Below the pieces are notes generated by a model, which was not told the origin of the DNA, made no database searches, and saw nothing but the letters and a program-made list of their open reading frames with translations. From Hymenobacter ruricola (lineage in GTDB: Bacteria; Bacteroidota; Bacteroidia; Cytophagales; Hymenobacteraceae): a stretch of DNA of 64,000 bases. Position 1 is the stretch's first letter; the number at the start of each line of letters is the position of its first letter. Where the stretch lies: assembly GCF_015694525.1 (NCBI RefSeq), contig NZ_JADQDM010000006.1:124001-188000 (forward strand). The letters run 5' to 3'. Shown here piece by piece: positions 41,709-51,216 of this stretch. The translations under genes were made by a program, and so were the position numbers.

Positions 41709-42497
41709 TTATTGTTGTTCGTGTTGGGCTTGCGCAACGACATCATAGCGTCGTTCGCCAATCTGCAGCCACGGCTTGGATATGGGTTCAAACGTAGTAG
41801 CCCGAATGAACCGCTCAATTTTTTCCTGGTCCCAGTCAAGCTGAACCTGCAGGCCATTCGGCTCCTCAAACTTGTAGTAAGCGCCCAGGCCTTCTTGCGG
41901 CTTCCGGGGCAATGGTTCTTCCCGAACAAAATATTGCAGCGTGCGCTCGAAAGAGCCCACTCCCGCCTCTACACACCGCATGTACAGCGTACGGGCGGTG
42001 TCGGTTGGCAATACGGGTATCCAGTCTTCAAAAATGATGTCGCCCGTATCGATGCCTTCGTCTATGTAATGAGTAGTTACGCAGGTTTTCGTCTCCCCGT
42101 TAAGGATGATATGCGTGACCACGAATCTTCCCTGGTATTGCGGCAGATGACCGTAGTGAAAATTAATAATTTCCATTCCCGGCAGTTCAATCAATTCTTT
42201 CGGGATGATTCGGTCGCAGAAGACATTCAAAATGGTGTCTATCTGACGCTTTTTGAAAAGCTCGACAATCTCTGTCTTTTTCAAAGACGGGACGTCGAGT
42301 ATTTCGAATCCCAGGCGTTGCGCTTCCATGAGCACCGATGGATTCCAGTCAGAATCGGGAGTTCCGTCTTGCCGCAGGCCCATGACGAAATGCACATTGA
42401 AGTGTTCACGATAGCGCGCCATCACTTCCAAACAGCGAAAGCCAAGGGCTCTTCCGCCCATATACACCACGTTGCGTTTCACGACAGGTTGATTCAT
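41709..42497 (-). CDS. Formyltransferase-fold protein, probable nucleotide-sugar N-formyltransferase
   Basis: The 262-residue protein has the formyltransferase catalytic segment INFHYGHLPQYQG (Asn and His) and HYIDEGIDTGDIIFED (Asp). The N-terminus VVYMGGRALGFRCLEVM is a Rossmann start. There is no tRNA-binding domain. It sits five bases after an SDR gene and in the same run as a DegT aminotransferase, the enzyme type that makes its expected amino-sugar substrate. N-formylated 4-amino-6-deoxyhexose is the likely product; this is inference. Confidence 0.8.
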   Translation of the reverse strand: MNQPVVKRNVVYMGGRALGFRCLEVMARYREHFNVHFVMGLRQDGTPDSDWNPSVLMEAQRLGFEILDVPSLKKTEIVELFKKRQIDTILNVFCDRIIPKELIELPGMEIINFHYGHLPQYQGRFVVTHIILNGETKTCVTTHYIDEGIDTGDIIFEDWIPVLPTDTARTLYMRCVEAGVGSFERTLQYFVREEPLPRKPQEGLGAYYKFEEPNGLQVQLDWDQEKIERFIRATTFEPISKPWLQIGERRYDVVAQAQHEQQ

Positions 42498-42502
42498 GTA
42501 GT

Positions 42503-43429
42503 TTAAAGAACTGACTGATAATAACGAATGGTGGCGGCAAGTCCCGCCTGAAAATCAGTAAAGGAAAAGTCCGGAAAGGCTGCTCGGAATTTTACATTAC
42601 TCATCACTTTTTTTGGCACCCCATCGGGTTTGGTTAAGTCGTATTGTATAGCGCCGTCAAACCCAACTGCTTGTTGGATGATGCGGGCCAGCTCGCGAAC
42701 GCTGAGTCCTTCGTTTTGCGCAACACTTATTGGGGTATCCAACTCCGGTCGGTACGGGTCATGCGCAATTTCCAGCATCAGCCGCGCCAAATCGGGCGCG
42801 TAAATCCATTCGCGAATGACGTTGCCGGTGCCCCAAATACTTACTTCCTTCTGGTTGGTACGCTGTGCGTGCACAAACTTTGAAACCAGCGCATCCAAAA
42901 CCGCTGTCTGGTTGGGGTCGGTGGAATCTTCGGGGCCGTACATGTTGGGCACCAACAAGTAAACGCTGCGCACCGCATGGCTGAGCCGGAAGCTTTCCCC
43001 GGCTGCCCACACAAGGCGCTTGGTGGCGGCAAACGGCAACACGGTCGGGTGCAAAGGCCCGTCTTCCCAGTCCGTATCCACCAAATGCTCGGCTTTGGCC
43101 GGAAACACACAATTGGCCAACGGATGGATAATGACCGCCTTGGGGCAAACAGCAACCATTGCGTTATATACTGACAGCAGCATCGCTGTATTGTCGGTAA
43201 AAACGCGTGAGGCGTGCTCGGTCACGTAATTGAAGCTTCCCACGTGCGCTGCGCAATGCATCACAACATCCGGCTGGACTTCAGCAAAAAAACGTTCGAC
43301 TTGCTTTTGGTCCCGAATGTCTACCCCCGTGCTCAGGGATGCCCCAACGTATTCTACCGAAGCTTGCTGGAGTGCATTAGCCACATTTTTACCTAAAAAC
43401 CCCGTATGACCGAGCAGAGCAATTTTCAT
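42503..43429 (-). CDS. NAD(P)-dependent epimerase/reductase SDR, paralog A (Tyr replaced by Phe)
   Basis: This 308-residue extended SDR of the GDP-fucose-synthase-like group has the cofactor loop GHTGFLGKN at 7-15 and SIWGTGNVIREWIY near 200. The catalytic YxxxK is FAATK: Phe stands in the Tyr place. It aligns over its full length with the adjacent 43470-44402 product (AAHVGS-NYVTE, LVPNMYGP-DSTDPN). Normal reductase chemistry is doubtful unless another residue replaces the Tyr. Confidence 0.85.
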   Translation of the reverse strand: MKIALLGHTGFLGKNVANALQQASVEYVGASLSTGVDIRDQKQVERFFAEVQPDVVMHCAAHVGSFNYVTEHASRVFTDNTAMLLSVYNAMVAVCPKAVIIHPLANCVFPAKAEHLVDTDWEDGPLHPTVLPFAATKRLVWAAGESFRLSHAVRSVYLLVPNMYGPEDSTDPNQTAVLDALVSKFVHAQRTNQKEVSIWGTGNVIREWIYAPDLARLMLEIAHDPYRPELDTPISVAQNEGLSVRELARIIQQAVGFDGAIQYDLTKPDGVPKKVMSNVKFRAAFPDFSFTDFQAGLAATIRYYQSVL

Positions 43430-43469
43430 AAAGCGAACAACTTACTGGAAAAAGAAAATCAGATTTTTA

Positions 43470-44402
43470 CTAGTAAGGAAACCGGCTTTCGTAGTCGGCT
43501 GTCGTTTGCTTAATGCCTTGCTGAAAGTCAGTAAACTCAAAATCGGGGAATACTTGCCGGAAGAGCCCATCGTCCATCACTTTGCGCGGGGCGCCGTCGG
43601 GCTTGCTGTGGTCCCAGGTAATGCGGCCTTTGTAGTGAAAGTTCTGCTGGATGATATCCACCAATTCTTTCACGCTCAGGCCCGAATTCTGCGCAATGTT
43701 CAGCGGCTGTTCCAAGCCCGGCCGTTCCGGGTGCAGCAGCACCTGCCACACCAAACGACCGAAATCTTTGGCGTAGAGCCACTCCCGAACGGCTACCCCG
43801 GTGCCCCAAATCGGCAATTCCTGCTGATTTATCTTTTCAGCTTTTACAAACTTGGAAATCAGCGCATTGAGTGCGTGCGCCTTGTTGGGGTCGGTCGAGT
43901 CATGCGGACCATACATGTTGGGCACCAGCAAATTAATGCTGCGTACGGCGTGTTGCATCATGAAGCATTCGCCCACGGCCCAAAGCAGGCGGCGGGTGGC
44001 TCCGTAGCTCAGCACCGACCGGTGCAAGTGCCCGTCCCACCACGCTTCTTCCTTGAATACGTTGGAAGTGGCCGGATACGCACAATTGGCAATCGGATTG
44101 ATGACAATGGCGCGCGGACATGCCAGGGCGATGGCTTCGTACATGCCCAGAATCATCCGGGAGTTGTCGGCTATCACGCGGGCCGCCTGCTCAGTTACGT
44201 AGTTCAGGCTTCCGACGTGAGCCGCGCAGTTGATGATAAAATTGGGGCGGTGCAACCGCAAAAAGTCGGTTACTGCTTCGGTATCGCCAAGGTCCAGCCC
44301 CAAGCTCAGGGAGCTTTCGACCGGATTGACGCCCATTTCCCGCAGCACCTCCGCCACGTTGCGGCCTACGAAGCCCGTGGCTCCAAACAAAACTACTTTC
44401 AT
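43470..44402 (-). CDS. NAD(P)-dependent epimerase/reductase SDR, paralog B (Lys replaced by Arg)
   Basis: This 310-residue extended SDR has GATGFVGRN at 8-16 and the same fold marks as paralog A. Its catalytic motif is YGATR: the Tyr is kept but Lys is replaced by Arg. It starts one base upstream of the end of the DegT gene in transcriptional order, so the two are tightly linked. It may be a 4-ketoreductase or epimerase on a GDP- or dTDP-4-keto-6-deoxy sugar. Substrate cannot be assigned. Confidence 0.85.
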   Translation of the reverse strand: MKVVLFGATGFVGRNVAEVLREMGVNPVESSLSLGLDLGDTEAVTDFLRLHRPNFIINCAAHVGSLNYVTEQAARVIADNSRMILGMYEAIALACPRAIVINPIANCAYPATSNVFKEEAWWDGHLHRSVLSYGATRRLLWAVGECFMMQHAVRSINLLVPNMYGPHDSTDPNKAHALNALISKFVKAEKINQQELPIWGTGVAVREWLYAKDFGRLVWQVLLHPERPGLEQPLNIAQNSGLSVKELVDIIQQNFHYKGRITWDHSKPDGAPRKVMDDGLFRQVFPDFEFTDFQQGIKQTTADYESRFPY

Positions 44403-44403
44403 C

Positions 44404-45507
44404 TTACCAGCCCTGCTTAATGGTGGTCACCACGTACTCCAGTTCCTCTTCGGTCAGGGCATCGTGGATAGGAATATGAATTTGCGTCGCATTGAAACGC
44501 AATTGATTCGTCAATTCTTCGCGCGTCCCCCCGAACAGTGAGTTATGGTCAATGCCGTCGTGCACCACCGAAGCCGTGATGCCCTTCGCTTTGAGCGCCC
44601 GAATGAACGCCAACCGGTTTTCTACGTGCATACCGAACAGCCAGTAAGCACTTTCGCGGTCGGCGGCGTCTTGCAACAACGTAATGCCGGGCACGTTGAC
44701 GAGTTCCTGGCGGTAGCGTTTTGCCAAGGCGCGGCGGCGCGCCATTCGGTCGTGAAAACCCGTCAGGTTGGCCAAACCCAGTGCGGCGGAATAGTCGTTC
44801 AAATGGTACTTGAACCCCACGGCCGAGATGTCGTATTCCCGTTCGCCCAACTCCGACATGGGAGAATTGGCGCGGTCGATGCCAAACCACCGCCGCTTCA
44901 GGGCTTCCTGCGCCATGGCGGGGTCGAGACAGCAGATGGCGCCTCCATCACCAGTCGTGAGGTGCTTAATTGCCTGAAAAGAGAAGCAGGTAATGGGCGA
45001 AATGGCGCCAATTGCCCGGCCTTTGTAAGTAGCCCCGGGCGCGTGCGCAGCGTCTTCAATAACCAACAGGTTGTGCTTACGAGCAATTGCCTGGATTTCG
45101 TCCATGTCGCACGGATACCCGCCCCAATGCACCGCCATGATGGCCTTTGTGCGCTCGGTGATTCGCTTTTCGATATCGGCGGGGTCAATGTTGCCCGTTT
45201 CGTATTGAATGTCGGCAAACACGGGCGTAGCGCCTTGCTGCGACACCACCAGGGCCGACGCAACGAACGTTTGCGGCGATAGGATGACCTCATCGCCGGG
45301 CCCAATCCCTGCCAGTATCATTGCCAGGTGCAAGGCACTGGTGCCGCTGTTGAGCGCCGCCGGGTTCACCATGCCCAGTTCGGATGACAACCCGGCCTCA
45401 AATTCTTTGACCAGTTTGCCTTCGCTCAGAAAAGTAGTGGCAAGCACTTCGCTCACGCGCTGTTGAGCACTGGGGTGAATGTAGGTATTAAAAATGGGGA
45501 CTTGCAT
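44404..45507 (-). CDS. DegT/DnrJ/EryC1/StrS aminotransferase (PLP)
   Basis: This 367-residue sugar aminotransferase has the PLP lysine in SFQAIKHLTTGDGG, with NSGTSALHLAM and VIEDAAHAPGATY as the other cofactor-binding blocks. Because Lys is present it should be an aminotransferase and not a ColD-like dehydratase, which has His there. It probably makes the 4-amino sugar used by the formyltransferase two genes downstream. GDP-perosamine is the simplest guess, since gmd is in the same run. Confidence 0.9.
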   Translation of the reverse strand: MQVPIFNTYIHPSAQQRVSEVLATTFLSEGKLVKEFEAGLSSELGMVNPAALNSGTSALHLAMILAGIGPGDEVILSPQTFVASALVVSQQGATPVFADIQYETGNIDPADIEKRITERTKAIMAVHWGGYPCDMDEIQAIARKHNLLVIEDAAHAPGATYKGRAIGAISPITCFSFQAIKHLTTGDGGAICCLDPAMAQEALKRRWFGIDRANSPMSELGEREYDISAVGFKYHLNDYSAALGLANLTGFHDRMARRRALAKRYRQELVNVPGITLLQDAADRESAYWLFGMHVENRLAFIRALKAKGITASVVHDGIDHNSLFGGTREELTNQLRFNATQIHIPIHDALTEEELEYVVTTIKQGW

Positions 45508-45559
45508 TACGAGGTTCTGTTTTGATGTCCTAAGTAGCCGATGATGGTAATGTGTTGGC

Positions 45560-47011
45560 TCAGAGATTGGGAAAGAAATGTTCGATGCCGTAACGAAGTC
45601 CTTTCAAAAAGCCAAGCGTAATTAGCATCATTCCAACGGTGCGCATAGCAATGCGGAAAACGGGCAGACGCAAGAAATGCATCACTTGCATGTCAATCAA
45701 AAAGGTAACCAGCAAGCTGCTAAGACCAAATAAAAGCATTGCCAAATTGGCGTCGTGATAATAGATGCCGATAGACAACGCCAACGCCCTGGCTCCCAAT
45801 AGTGCCCCGCTGGTAATAAGCCCGTGGTTCTGCTTCCCCAGCACGTTATATATCATGCTAGTGGCATGAGAAGTTAGCTGGAAAATATAGTAGTAGCCCA
45901 GATAACCCGTGAAGACCCCGGACATTTCCCACTTCGGACCGAAAATGTATTTAAATATCCAGTCACCGAAAATGGTGATGAATCCTAGTGGGAGCAGCCC
46001 TAAGTACAGCAGCTTGTTGTAAATATTAAGGGTGATATCCTTCAGACGCTCGGGCTCGGTGTTCTGCACTTCGGCAGCCTTCTGATAAAACACCGGAGCA
46101 ATGCCCGCGCCTATCAGGGCCAGTGGGATATCCAGTAGCGCTGCAGCAAAAGAATAGGACCCTGCTATTGTGGCGCCAAAGCTGCTTGACAGCAGCAAAA
46201 CGGGCAGTTGAATGGACAACGTGCGCACGTAGCCGGCTGGCAGCACGTACAACGGAAACTCGCGGTACTTGTAGGCCGCCCGCCAAATGCGGCGCCAGGA
46301 AAACGTGCGCCACAAAGCCCCCAACTCCTGTTGAAAGCCGCTGCGCAGCAAGCCCACAAACAAAGTCACTTTGCCGAACGCGTCGCCGAGAATAAGCCCC
46401 GCGCTATAGCCACCGGACAACCAGCCATAACCCAGCGTGAATCCCCGGCCCACCACCGACATGGTTACGTCGGCGGTAGAGCGGGTGCGAAAGGACTTGG
46501 TCCGGATATACCAGCTGCTCATTGTCAGGCCAAAGTTGTAGAGCAACATCAGCACGGGAATCAGGTATATCCACGCCCCCAGCGACTGCAAATCGAGCCA
46601 GCGCACCAAGTGGGCCCCTAGCAACCCCAGCGCCACGATTACCACCCCGAACATGCCCAGCGTCAGCACCACGTTGAGCTGCACTACGGCCAAGGCATCG
46701 CGCTTGGCACGCGGCAGCGGGATGGCGCTGGTGTAAGCCAACGTAGCCAACACATTCAGGTTGTTCACCACCGAGTTGAACACGGCAAATTGGCCGTAGG
46801 CAGCGGGTGAATAAATGCGCGATAGTATTGGCGTAACCAGGAAGCCAAGGGCCGTGACGATGGCCGACCCCGACATTGACACTAAGAAATTCTGCGCAAA
46901 CGAGCCCGGCTGCCGTAAAGCCGTCAAGTTTTGTCGAAGCGCAGTGGTCAGACGTTGATACAAAATAGGGGCAAATTCATCCGAACCCGACGCGTAACTG
47001 GTCGGCGGCAT
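45560..47011 (-). CDS. Polysaccharide flippase, Wzx/MOP family (second)
   Basis: This 483-residue flippase has 12-14 helices. The N-terminal block FLVSMSGSAIVTALGFLVTP leads into ILSRIYSPAAYGQFAVFN, typical of the family. It shares only the general pattern with the first flippase at 37991-39388. Its neighbours (DegT, SDRs, formyltransferase, GTs, gmd, fcl) suggest it exports the repeat unit made by this module. Confidence 0.9.
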   Translation of the reverse strand: MPPTSYASGSDEFAPILYQRLTTALRQNLTALRQPGSFAQNFLVSMSGSAIVTALGFLVTPILSRIYSPAAYGQFAVFNSVVNNLNVLATLAYTSAIPLPRAKRDALAVVQLNVVLTLGMFGVVIVALGLLGAHLVRWLDLQSLGAWIYLIPVLMLLYNFGLTMSSWYIRTKSFRTRSTADVTMSVVGRGFTLGYGWLSGGYSAGLILGDAFGKVTLFVGLLRSGFQQELGALWRTFSWRRIWRAAYKYREFPLYVLPAGYVRTLSIQLPVLLLSSSFGATIAGSYSFAAALLDIPLALIGAGIAPVFYQKAAEVQNTEPERLKDITLNIYNKLLYLGLLPLGFITIFGDWIFKYIFGPKWEMSGVFTGYLGYYYIFQLTSHATSMIYNVLGKQNHGLITSGALLGARALALSIGIYYHDANLAMLLFGLSSLLVTFLIDMQVMHFLRLPVFRIAMRTVGMMLITLGFLKGLRYGIEHFFPNL

Positions 47012-47037
47012 TCAACTAAATAAAACAGGCAAGGCGC

Positions 47038-48048
47038 CTATTCGGTCTGGCAACCCAAGCGCTGGTACTGTGCTTTAAAGCAGCCGGTCCAGCGTGTCCA
47101 CTCAGAATAAGTCGTGCGAGGGTCGTGGGCCGCTTCCAAGAAAGTGCGCAGGTAATCTTCGGGCAAGTCGCGAGGGAAGCCACGCATTGCGTCCAATTCG
47201 CCCCGCAGCCACGCTTGGTTGAGGTGGTAGCTAAAGCGAAAAACGTCGAAGTCGACGCCTGCGAACATGTTGGTGGCGGAAGTAATAAACGAGGTCTTCG
47301 TCACTTCCCGCTGGCTTTTGGCGAACCGGGGCCGGTGTTGCCGCTGCCATTGCACTGCCCGCCGCAGCTGCTGCGCCTCATCAATGGACACCTGCGAGTC
47401 TTCCCACAGGTGCAACCAGTACGACTTATCGAAGAAAGCCGAAGCCACCGAATACAACGCATAGAGCGGGAGTTGATATTCCAGGTCGGGCTTAAAAAAT
47501 CGCAGCAGCCCAAGCCGGAACAAGACCGAGCGCACTCGCAACTCGTTGAGAAACACCAGCCGGGTAGCGAGTGGAATTTCGGGCACCAGTTCTTCGAGAT
47601 TTTCAGCCAACGGCAGCCGCCTGCCCGGCACCAGACGCGGGTTTCCCAACCAACTCAACTTTATGGTAGCCAGCCGATGTTGCCGCATCTGTTGGGCCAT
47701 AAAATCCAGGTCCAGTGGCTCTATGAGCCATATATCGTCTTCAAGCAGCAGAAAAATATCTGTGCACTCCTCAATTTGAGCCTTCCAGAAGGAAATGGGA
47801 ATAATCCGCTCGTCGAATTGGCCTTCGCCCGCTACGTGCCGGTGCAGGGCTGCTGCCTTCTGCTCATAGCGGGGCGAATGCGCAATTTTGACGTGCGGAA
47901 ATAATTCCTGAATCCGACGCAGGTACTGGGCCGGAGTACCATCGTCGAGAATCCGGACGGTATACGTCCCCGTTACGTAACGCTCAATGCTACGCAGGCA
48001 TCGCTCCAGATAAAAAGGGCGATTGAATGATTTGACGACGATGTCCAT
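47038..48048 (-). CDS. Glycosyltransferase family 2-like
   Basis: The 336-residue protein has a divergent GT-A start, MDIVVKSFNRPFYLERCLRS, with RILDDGTPAQYL in the nucleotide position. The metal-binding region is FLLLEDDIWLIEP. The C-terminal half (about 150-336) is unusually long and rich in aromatic and basic residues. Acceptor and donor unknown. It is spaced 24 bases from gmd and 26 from the flippase. Confidence 0.8.
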   Translation of the reverse strand: MDIVVKSFNRPFYLERCLRSIERYVTGTYTVRILDDGTPAQYLRRIQELFPHVKIAHSPRYEQKAAALHRHVAGEGQFDERIIPISFWKAQIEECTDIFLLLEDDIWLIEPLDLDFMAQQMRQHRLATIKLSWLGNPRLVPGRRLPLAENLEELVPEIPLATRLVFLNELRVRSVLFRLGLLRFFKPDLEYQLPLYALYSVASAFFDKSYWLHLWEDSQVSIDEAQQLRRAVQWQRQHRPRFAKSQREVTKTSFITSATNMFAGVDFDVFRFSYHLNQAWLRGELDAMRGFPRDLPEDYLRTFLEAAHDPRTTYSEWTRWTGCFKAQYQRLGCQTE

Positions 48049-48072
48049 GCCAAGCCAGTGCGCAGCCAGCTA

Positions 48073-49185
48073 CTACTCGTGGTAGTTGTACACTTTGTGG
48101 CCGCCTTTTAGCAGATAGGCGTCCCGACGGAACAATTCCACGTCGGCATGCATCATATCCTTTACCAATGCCTGCAGGTCGTACTCGGGCACCCAACCCA
48201 GCTTGCTCTTCGATTTGGTGGGGTCGCCAATGAGGAGTTCGACTTCCGTAGGGCGGAAGTATTTGGGGTCCACTTCGACCACTACCTGCCCCTCGGCTAC
48301 CGTGAAATCGGGATTGGCGCAATGCACTACCCGGGCTTTTTCTTCGGCTCCTTCGCCTTCAAAGGCCAGTTCAACGCCTACCTCGGCAAATGCCATCCGC
48401 ACGAAGTCGCGCACGGTGGTGGTCACGCCGGTAGCGATGACGTAATCTTCGGGCTCATCCTGCTGCAAGATGCGCCACATGGCTTCCACGTAGTCCTTGG
48501 CGTGGCCCCAGTCGCGCTGGGCATCCAGATTACCAAGGTATATTTTCTGCTGCAGGCCCATTGCAATGCGGGCAGTGCCGCGCGTGATTTTGCGGGTCAC
48601 AAACGTTTCGCCCCGCAACGGGCTCTCATGGTTGAATAAAATGCCGTTGCAGGCATACATGCCATAAGCCTCGCGGTAGTTCACCGTAATCCAGTAGGCG
48701 TAGAGCTTGGCCACTGCGTAAGGCGAACGCGGGTAGAAGGGCGTCGTTTCGGATTGCGGCACGGCCTGCACCAGCCCGTAGAGCTCCGATGTGCTGGCTT
48801 GGTAGATGCGGGTTTTCTGCGTAAGACCGAGCAGGCGCACGGCTTCCAGGATGCGCAAGGTGCCAATGCCGTCGGCGTTAGCTGTGTACTCGGGCGTGTC
48901 GAACGACACCTTCACGTGCGACATCGCGCCGAGGTTGTAAATCTCGTCGGGCTGCACCTCCTGGATGATGCGAATCAGGTTTGTCGAATCCGACAAGTCA
49001 CCGTAATGCAGCTTGAAGCGCACGTTGGACTCGTGCGGGTCCTGATAGAGGTGGTCAATCCGGTCGGTGTTGAATAGCGACGAACGGCGTTTGATGCCGT
49101 GTACTTCGTAGCCCTTACTCAGCAGCAATTCAGCCAAGTAGGCACCGTCTTGGCCGGTGATACCGGTCACTAACGCTTTTTTCAT
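48073..49185 (-). CDS. gmd: GDP-mannose 4,6-dehydratase
   Basis: Gmd converts GDP-D-mannose to GDP-4-keto-6-deoxy-D-mannose, the branch point to GDP-L-fucose, GDP-rhamnose and GDP-perosamine. The 370-residue protein has the cofactor loop [19 protein letters not shown] with the catalytic Ser/Glu, and [10 protein letters not shown] with Tyr and Lys. The ending RNILF-type loop reads [20 protein letters not shown], diagnostic of Gmd. It lies 31 bases after fcl. A cupin isomerase at 10761-11267 could contribute mannose-6-phosphate. Confidence 0.97.
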   Translation of the reverse strand: MKKALVTGITGQDGAYLAELLLSKGYEVHGIKRRSSLFNTDRIDHLYQDPHESNVRFKLHYGDLSDSTNLIRIIQEVQPDEIYNLGAMSHVKVSFDTPEYTANADGIGTLRILEAVRLLGLTQKTRIYQASTSELYGLVQAVPQSETTPFYPRSPYAVAKLYAYWITVNYREAYGMYACNGILFNHESPLRGETFVTRKITRGTARIAMGLQQKIYLGNLDAQRDWGHAKDYVEAMWRILQQDEPEDYVIATGVTTTVRDFVRMAFAEVGVELAFEGEGAEEKARVVHCANPDFTVAEGQVVVEVDPKYFRPTEVELLIGDPTKSKSKLGWVPEYDLQALVKDMMHADVELFRRDAYLLKGGHKVYNYHE

Positions 49186-49216
49186 AAACTAGGTGTTATT
49201 ACTAAATCAAATCGAA

Positions 49217-50152
49217 TTATGCGAGCTGCGCTGATTGCACAAAATCGGCGTATACGCCCCGAATGCCTTCGGGCAGTTCAATGCGGTAACGCCAGCCCAC
49301 CTGGGCTAGCTTGCTCACATCCAACAGCTTGCGCGGAGTACCATCCGGGTAGCTGGTATTGAAACGGATGCTGCCGGCGTAGCCCACAACATCGCGCACC
49401 AAATCGGCTAGCTCACTGATACTCAAATCAGTTCCAGTGCCCACGTTCACCAAGCCGGGCTCGTTGTAGTTTTCCAGCAGCCAGTAGCAGGCATCGGCCA
49501 AGTCGTCGACGTGCAAAAACTCGCGGCGCGGCATGCCCGTGCCCCAGACTTCCACCTCGGGTGCCCCGGCCAGCTTGGCTTCGTGAAATTTGCGCAGCAG
49601 CGCCGGCAGGACGTGCGAGTTATCTAAGTCGTAGTTGTCGTGCGGCCCGTACAAATTGGTCGGCATAGCCGAGATGAAGTTGCACCCGTATTGGCTACGG
49701 TAGGCGTCGCAGAGCTTGATGCCGGTAATTTTAGCCACTGCATACGGCTCGTTGGTATTTTCCAGCTTGCCCGTGAGCAGCGCATCTTCCTGCAGGGGTT
49801 GCGGAGCCATTTTGGGGTAGATGCAGGACGACCCCAGGAACAACAGCTTTTTCACCCCCTGCACGTAGCTCTGGTGAATGACGTTGGCCTCAATCATAAG
49901 ATTTTCATACAGAAAATCTGCCCGGTAAGTATTATTGGCCTTGATACCGCCAACCTTGGCGGCAGCCAACACTACATACGCAGGTTTCTCCTCGGCAAAA
50001 AATCGAGCCACGGCGGCTTGGTCGCGCAAGTCAAGCTCAGCGGATGTTCGCGTCACTAAATTGGTGTAGCCGGCCTGTTGCAGCCGGCGCACCATAGCCG
50101 AACCCACCATTCCACGGTGGCCTGCTATGTAAATCTTTGCATCTTTTTCCAT
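49217..50152 (-). CDS. fcl: GDP-L-fucose synthase
   Basis: This enzyme epimerises and reduces GDP-4-keto-6-deoxymannose to GDP-L-fucose. The 311-residue protein has [34 protein letters not shown] and a complete catalytic YAVAK motif, in contrast to the two SDR paralogs nearby. The ATG of [11 protein letters not shown] is preferred over a longer frame. With gmd it forms a standard fucose pair. Confidence 0.96.
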   Translation of the reverse strand: MEKDAKIYIAGHRGMVGSAMVRRLQQAGYTNLVTRTSAELDLRDQAAVARFFAEEKPAYVVLAAAKVGGIKANNTYRADFLYENLMIEANVIHQSYVQGVKKLLFLGSSCIYPKMAPQPLQEDALLTGKLENTNEPYAVAKITGIKLCDAYRSQYGCNFISAMPTNLYGPHDNYDLDNSHVLPALLRKFHEAKLAGAPEVEVWGTGMPRREFLHVDDLADACYWLLENYNEPGLVNVGTGTDLSISELADLVRDVVGYAGSIRFNTSYPDGTPRKLLDVSKLAQVGWRYRIELPEGIRGVYADFVQSAQLA

Positions 50153-50226
50153 CACAGTTCTTATCAGGTCTTGCCGATGTTCGTCCGAGCATCGCCGCCT
50201 AACCACGCTAGTTTGCTATAAACAGG

Positions 50227-51207
50227 TTATTTTTCAGTTTCTTTCCACCAGTCCAGTTCCACAGGAGTCGTAGTAGCTATGCTTCCGGCCGCAGGCTGCC
50301 GGAATATAGCATTCGGCAAAAGCTTTTTGATAATCGGATTTACACTGGCCCCCAGAATCATGCGTTGGGTGCGAGGGCTATAGCTTAACAGGCCGGGTAG
50401 CTTGCGGAAAGCAATGGGCCGGGCGGCGCTCATGTCGCGCTTGCCAGTCCAGTTGATTTCCCAGTAGGTGTAGAGGTTGCGGCGCTCGTCGTCGCTGAGC
50501 CGAAACTTCTGGCCGTAGCGGGGCTCCTGCTCGCACAGCTCCACCATTTTCACCAGATTCGGGTACCACTTATCGCTGGTGGTGGTGCGCTGGTCGGGGT
50601 GCAGTTGGTACACGGCCAGCATGTCGGAGATGTAGCGGCCGGGCGCCAGGTGGGCTACCCGATACCACTGGTCGATGTCGGCACACATGTCCACCTCGCG
50701 GCGCATACCGCCGGTTTCCTCAAAGAACTTGCGCTTGACGAAAGTGGCGTGCTGCGGCGGAATGGATTGAAACAGAATGGAACGCGGCGTAATGTCCCCA
50801 GTAGGGCTGCTGCTGCTCACGATGTTGCCTTGCAAGTCGATGGCGTATTCGCCACCCGAAATAAAGCTGGCTTTGGGGTAATGCTGAAACGCCGCCGCCA
50901 TGGCCCGAAACGCGCCGGGCAGGTAGTAATCGTCGGAGCTCTGAATGGCCAGAATCTCGCCGGTGGCGCGGGCCACGCCCTTGGTCACGGCGTCGACGAA
51001 GCCTTTGTCGCGCGCCGACCACCAGATGAGGCGGTCGCCATACTTCTTCAGTACGTCGACGGTTTCATCGGTCGAGCCGCCGTCCGACACGATGATTTCC
51101 ACCGCACCGGGGTAATCTTGCTTCAGGATGCTGAGCAGCGTACGGTCGATGAACCGGCCTTGGTTCCAGGACGGGATGACGATGGAAAGGGAAGGAAACT
51201 CCTGCAT
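50227..51207 (-). CDS. Glycosyltransferase family 2
   Basis: The 326-residue GT-A enzyme has LSIVIPSWNQGRFIDRTL, IIVSDGGSTDET and the metal site IQSSDDYYLPGAF. A C-terminal region (about 240-326) is basic. It follows the DUF288-like gene after nine bases and comes before fcl, so it belongs to the same transcript. Confidence 0.9.
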   Translation of the reverse strand: MQEFPSLSIVIPSWNQGRFIDRTLLSILKQDYPGAVEIIVSDGGSTDETVDVLKKYGDRLIWWSARDKGFVDAVTKGVARATGEILAIQSSDDYYLPGAFRAMAAAFQHYPKASFISGGEYAIDLQGNIVSSSSPTGDITPRSILFQSIPPQHATFVKRKFFEETGGMRREVDMCADIDQWYRVAHLAPGRYISDMLAVYQLHPDQRTTTSDKWYPNLVKMVELCEQEPRYGQKFRLSDDERRNLYTYWEINWTGKRDMSAARPIAFRKLPGLLSYSPRTQRMILGASVNPIIKKLLPNAIFRQPAAGSIATTTPVELDWWKETEK

Positions 51208-51216
51208 CGGGAAAGC

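Noticed and set aside
44404..45507. ColD-like 3-dehydratase (colitose pathway)
   Set aside because: ColD has His in place of the PLP lysine; here the lysine is present in SFQAIKHLTTGDGG.
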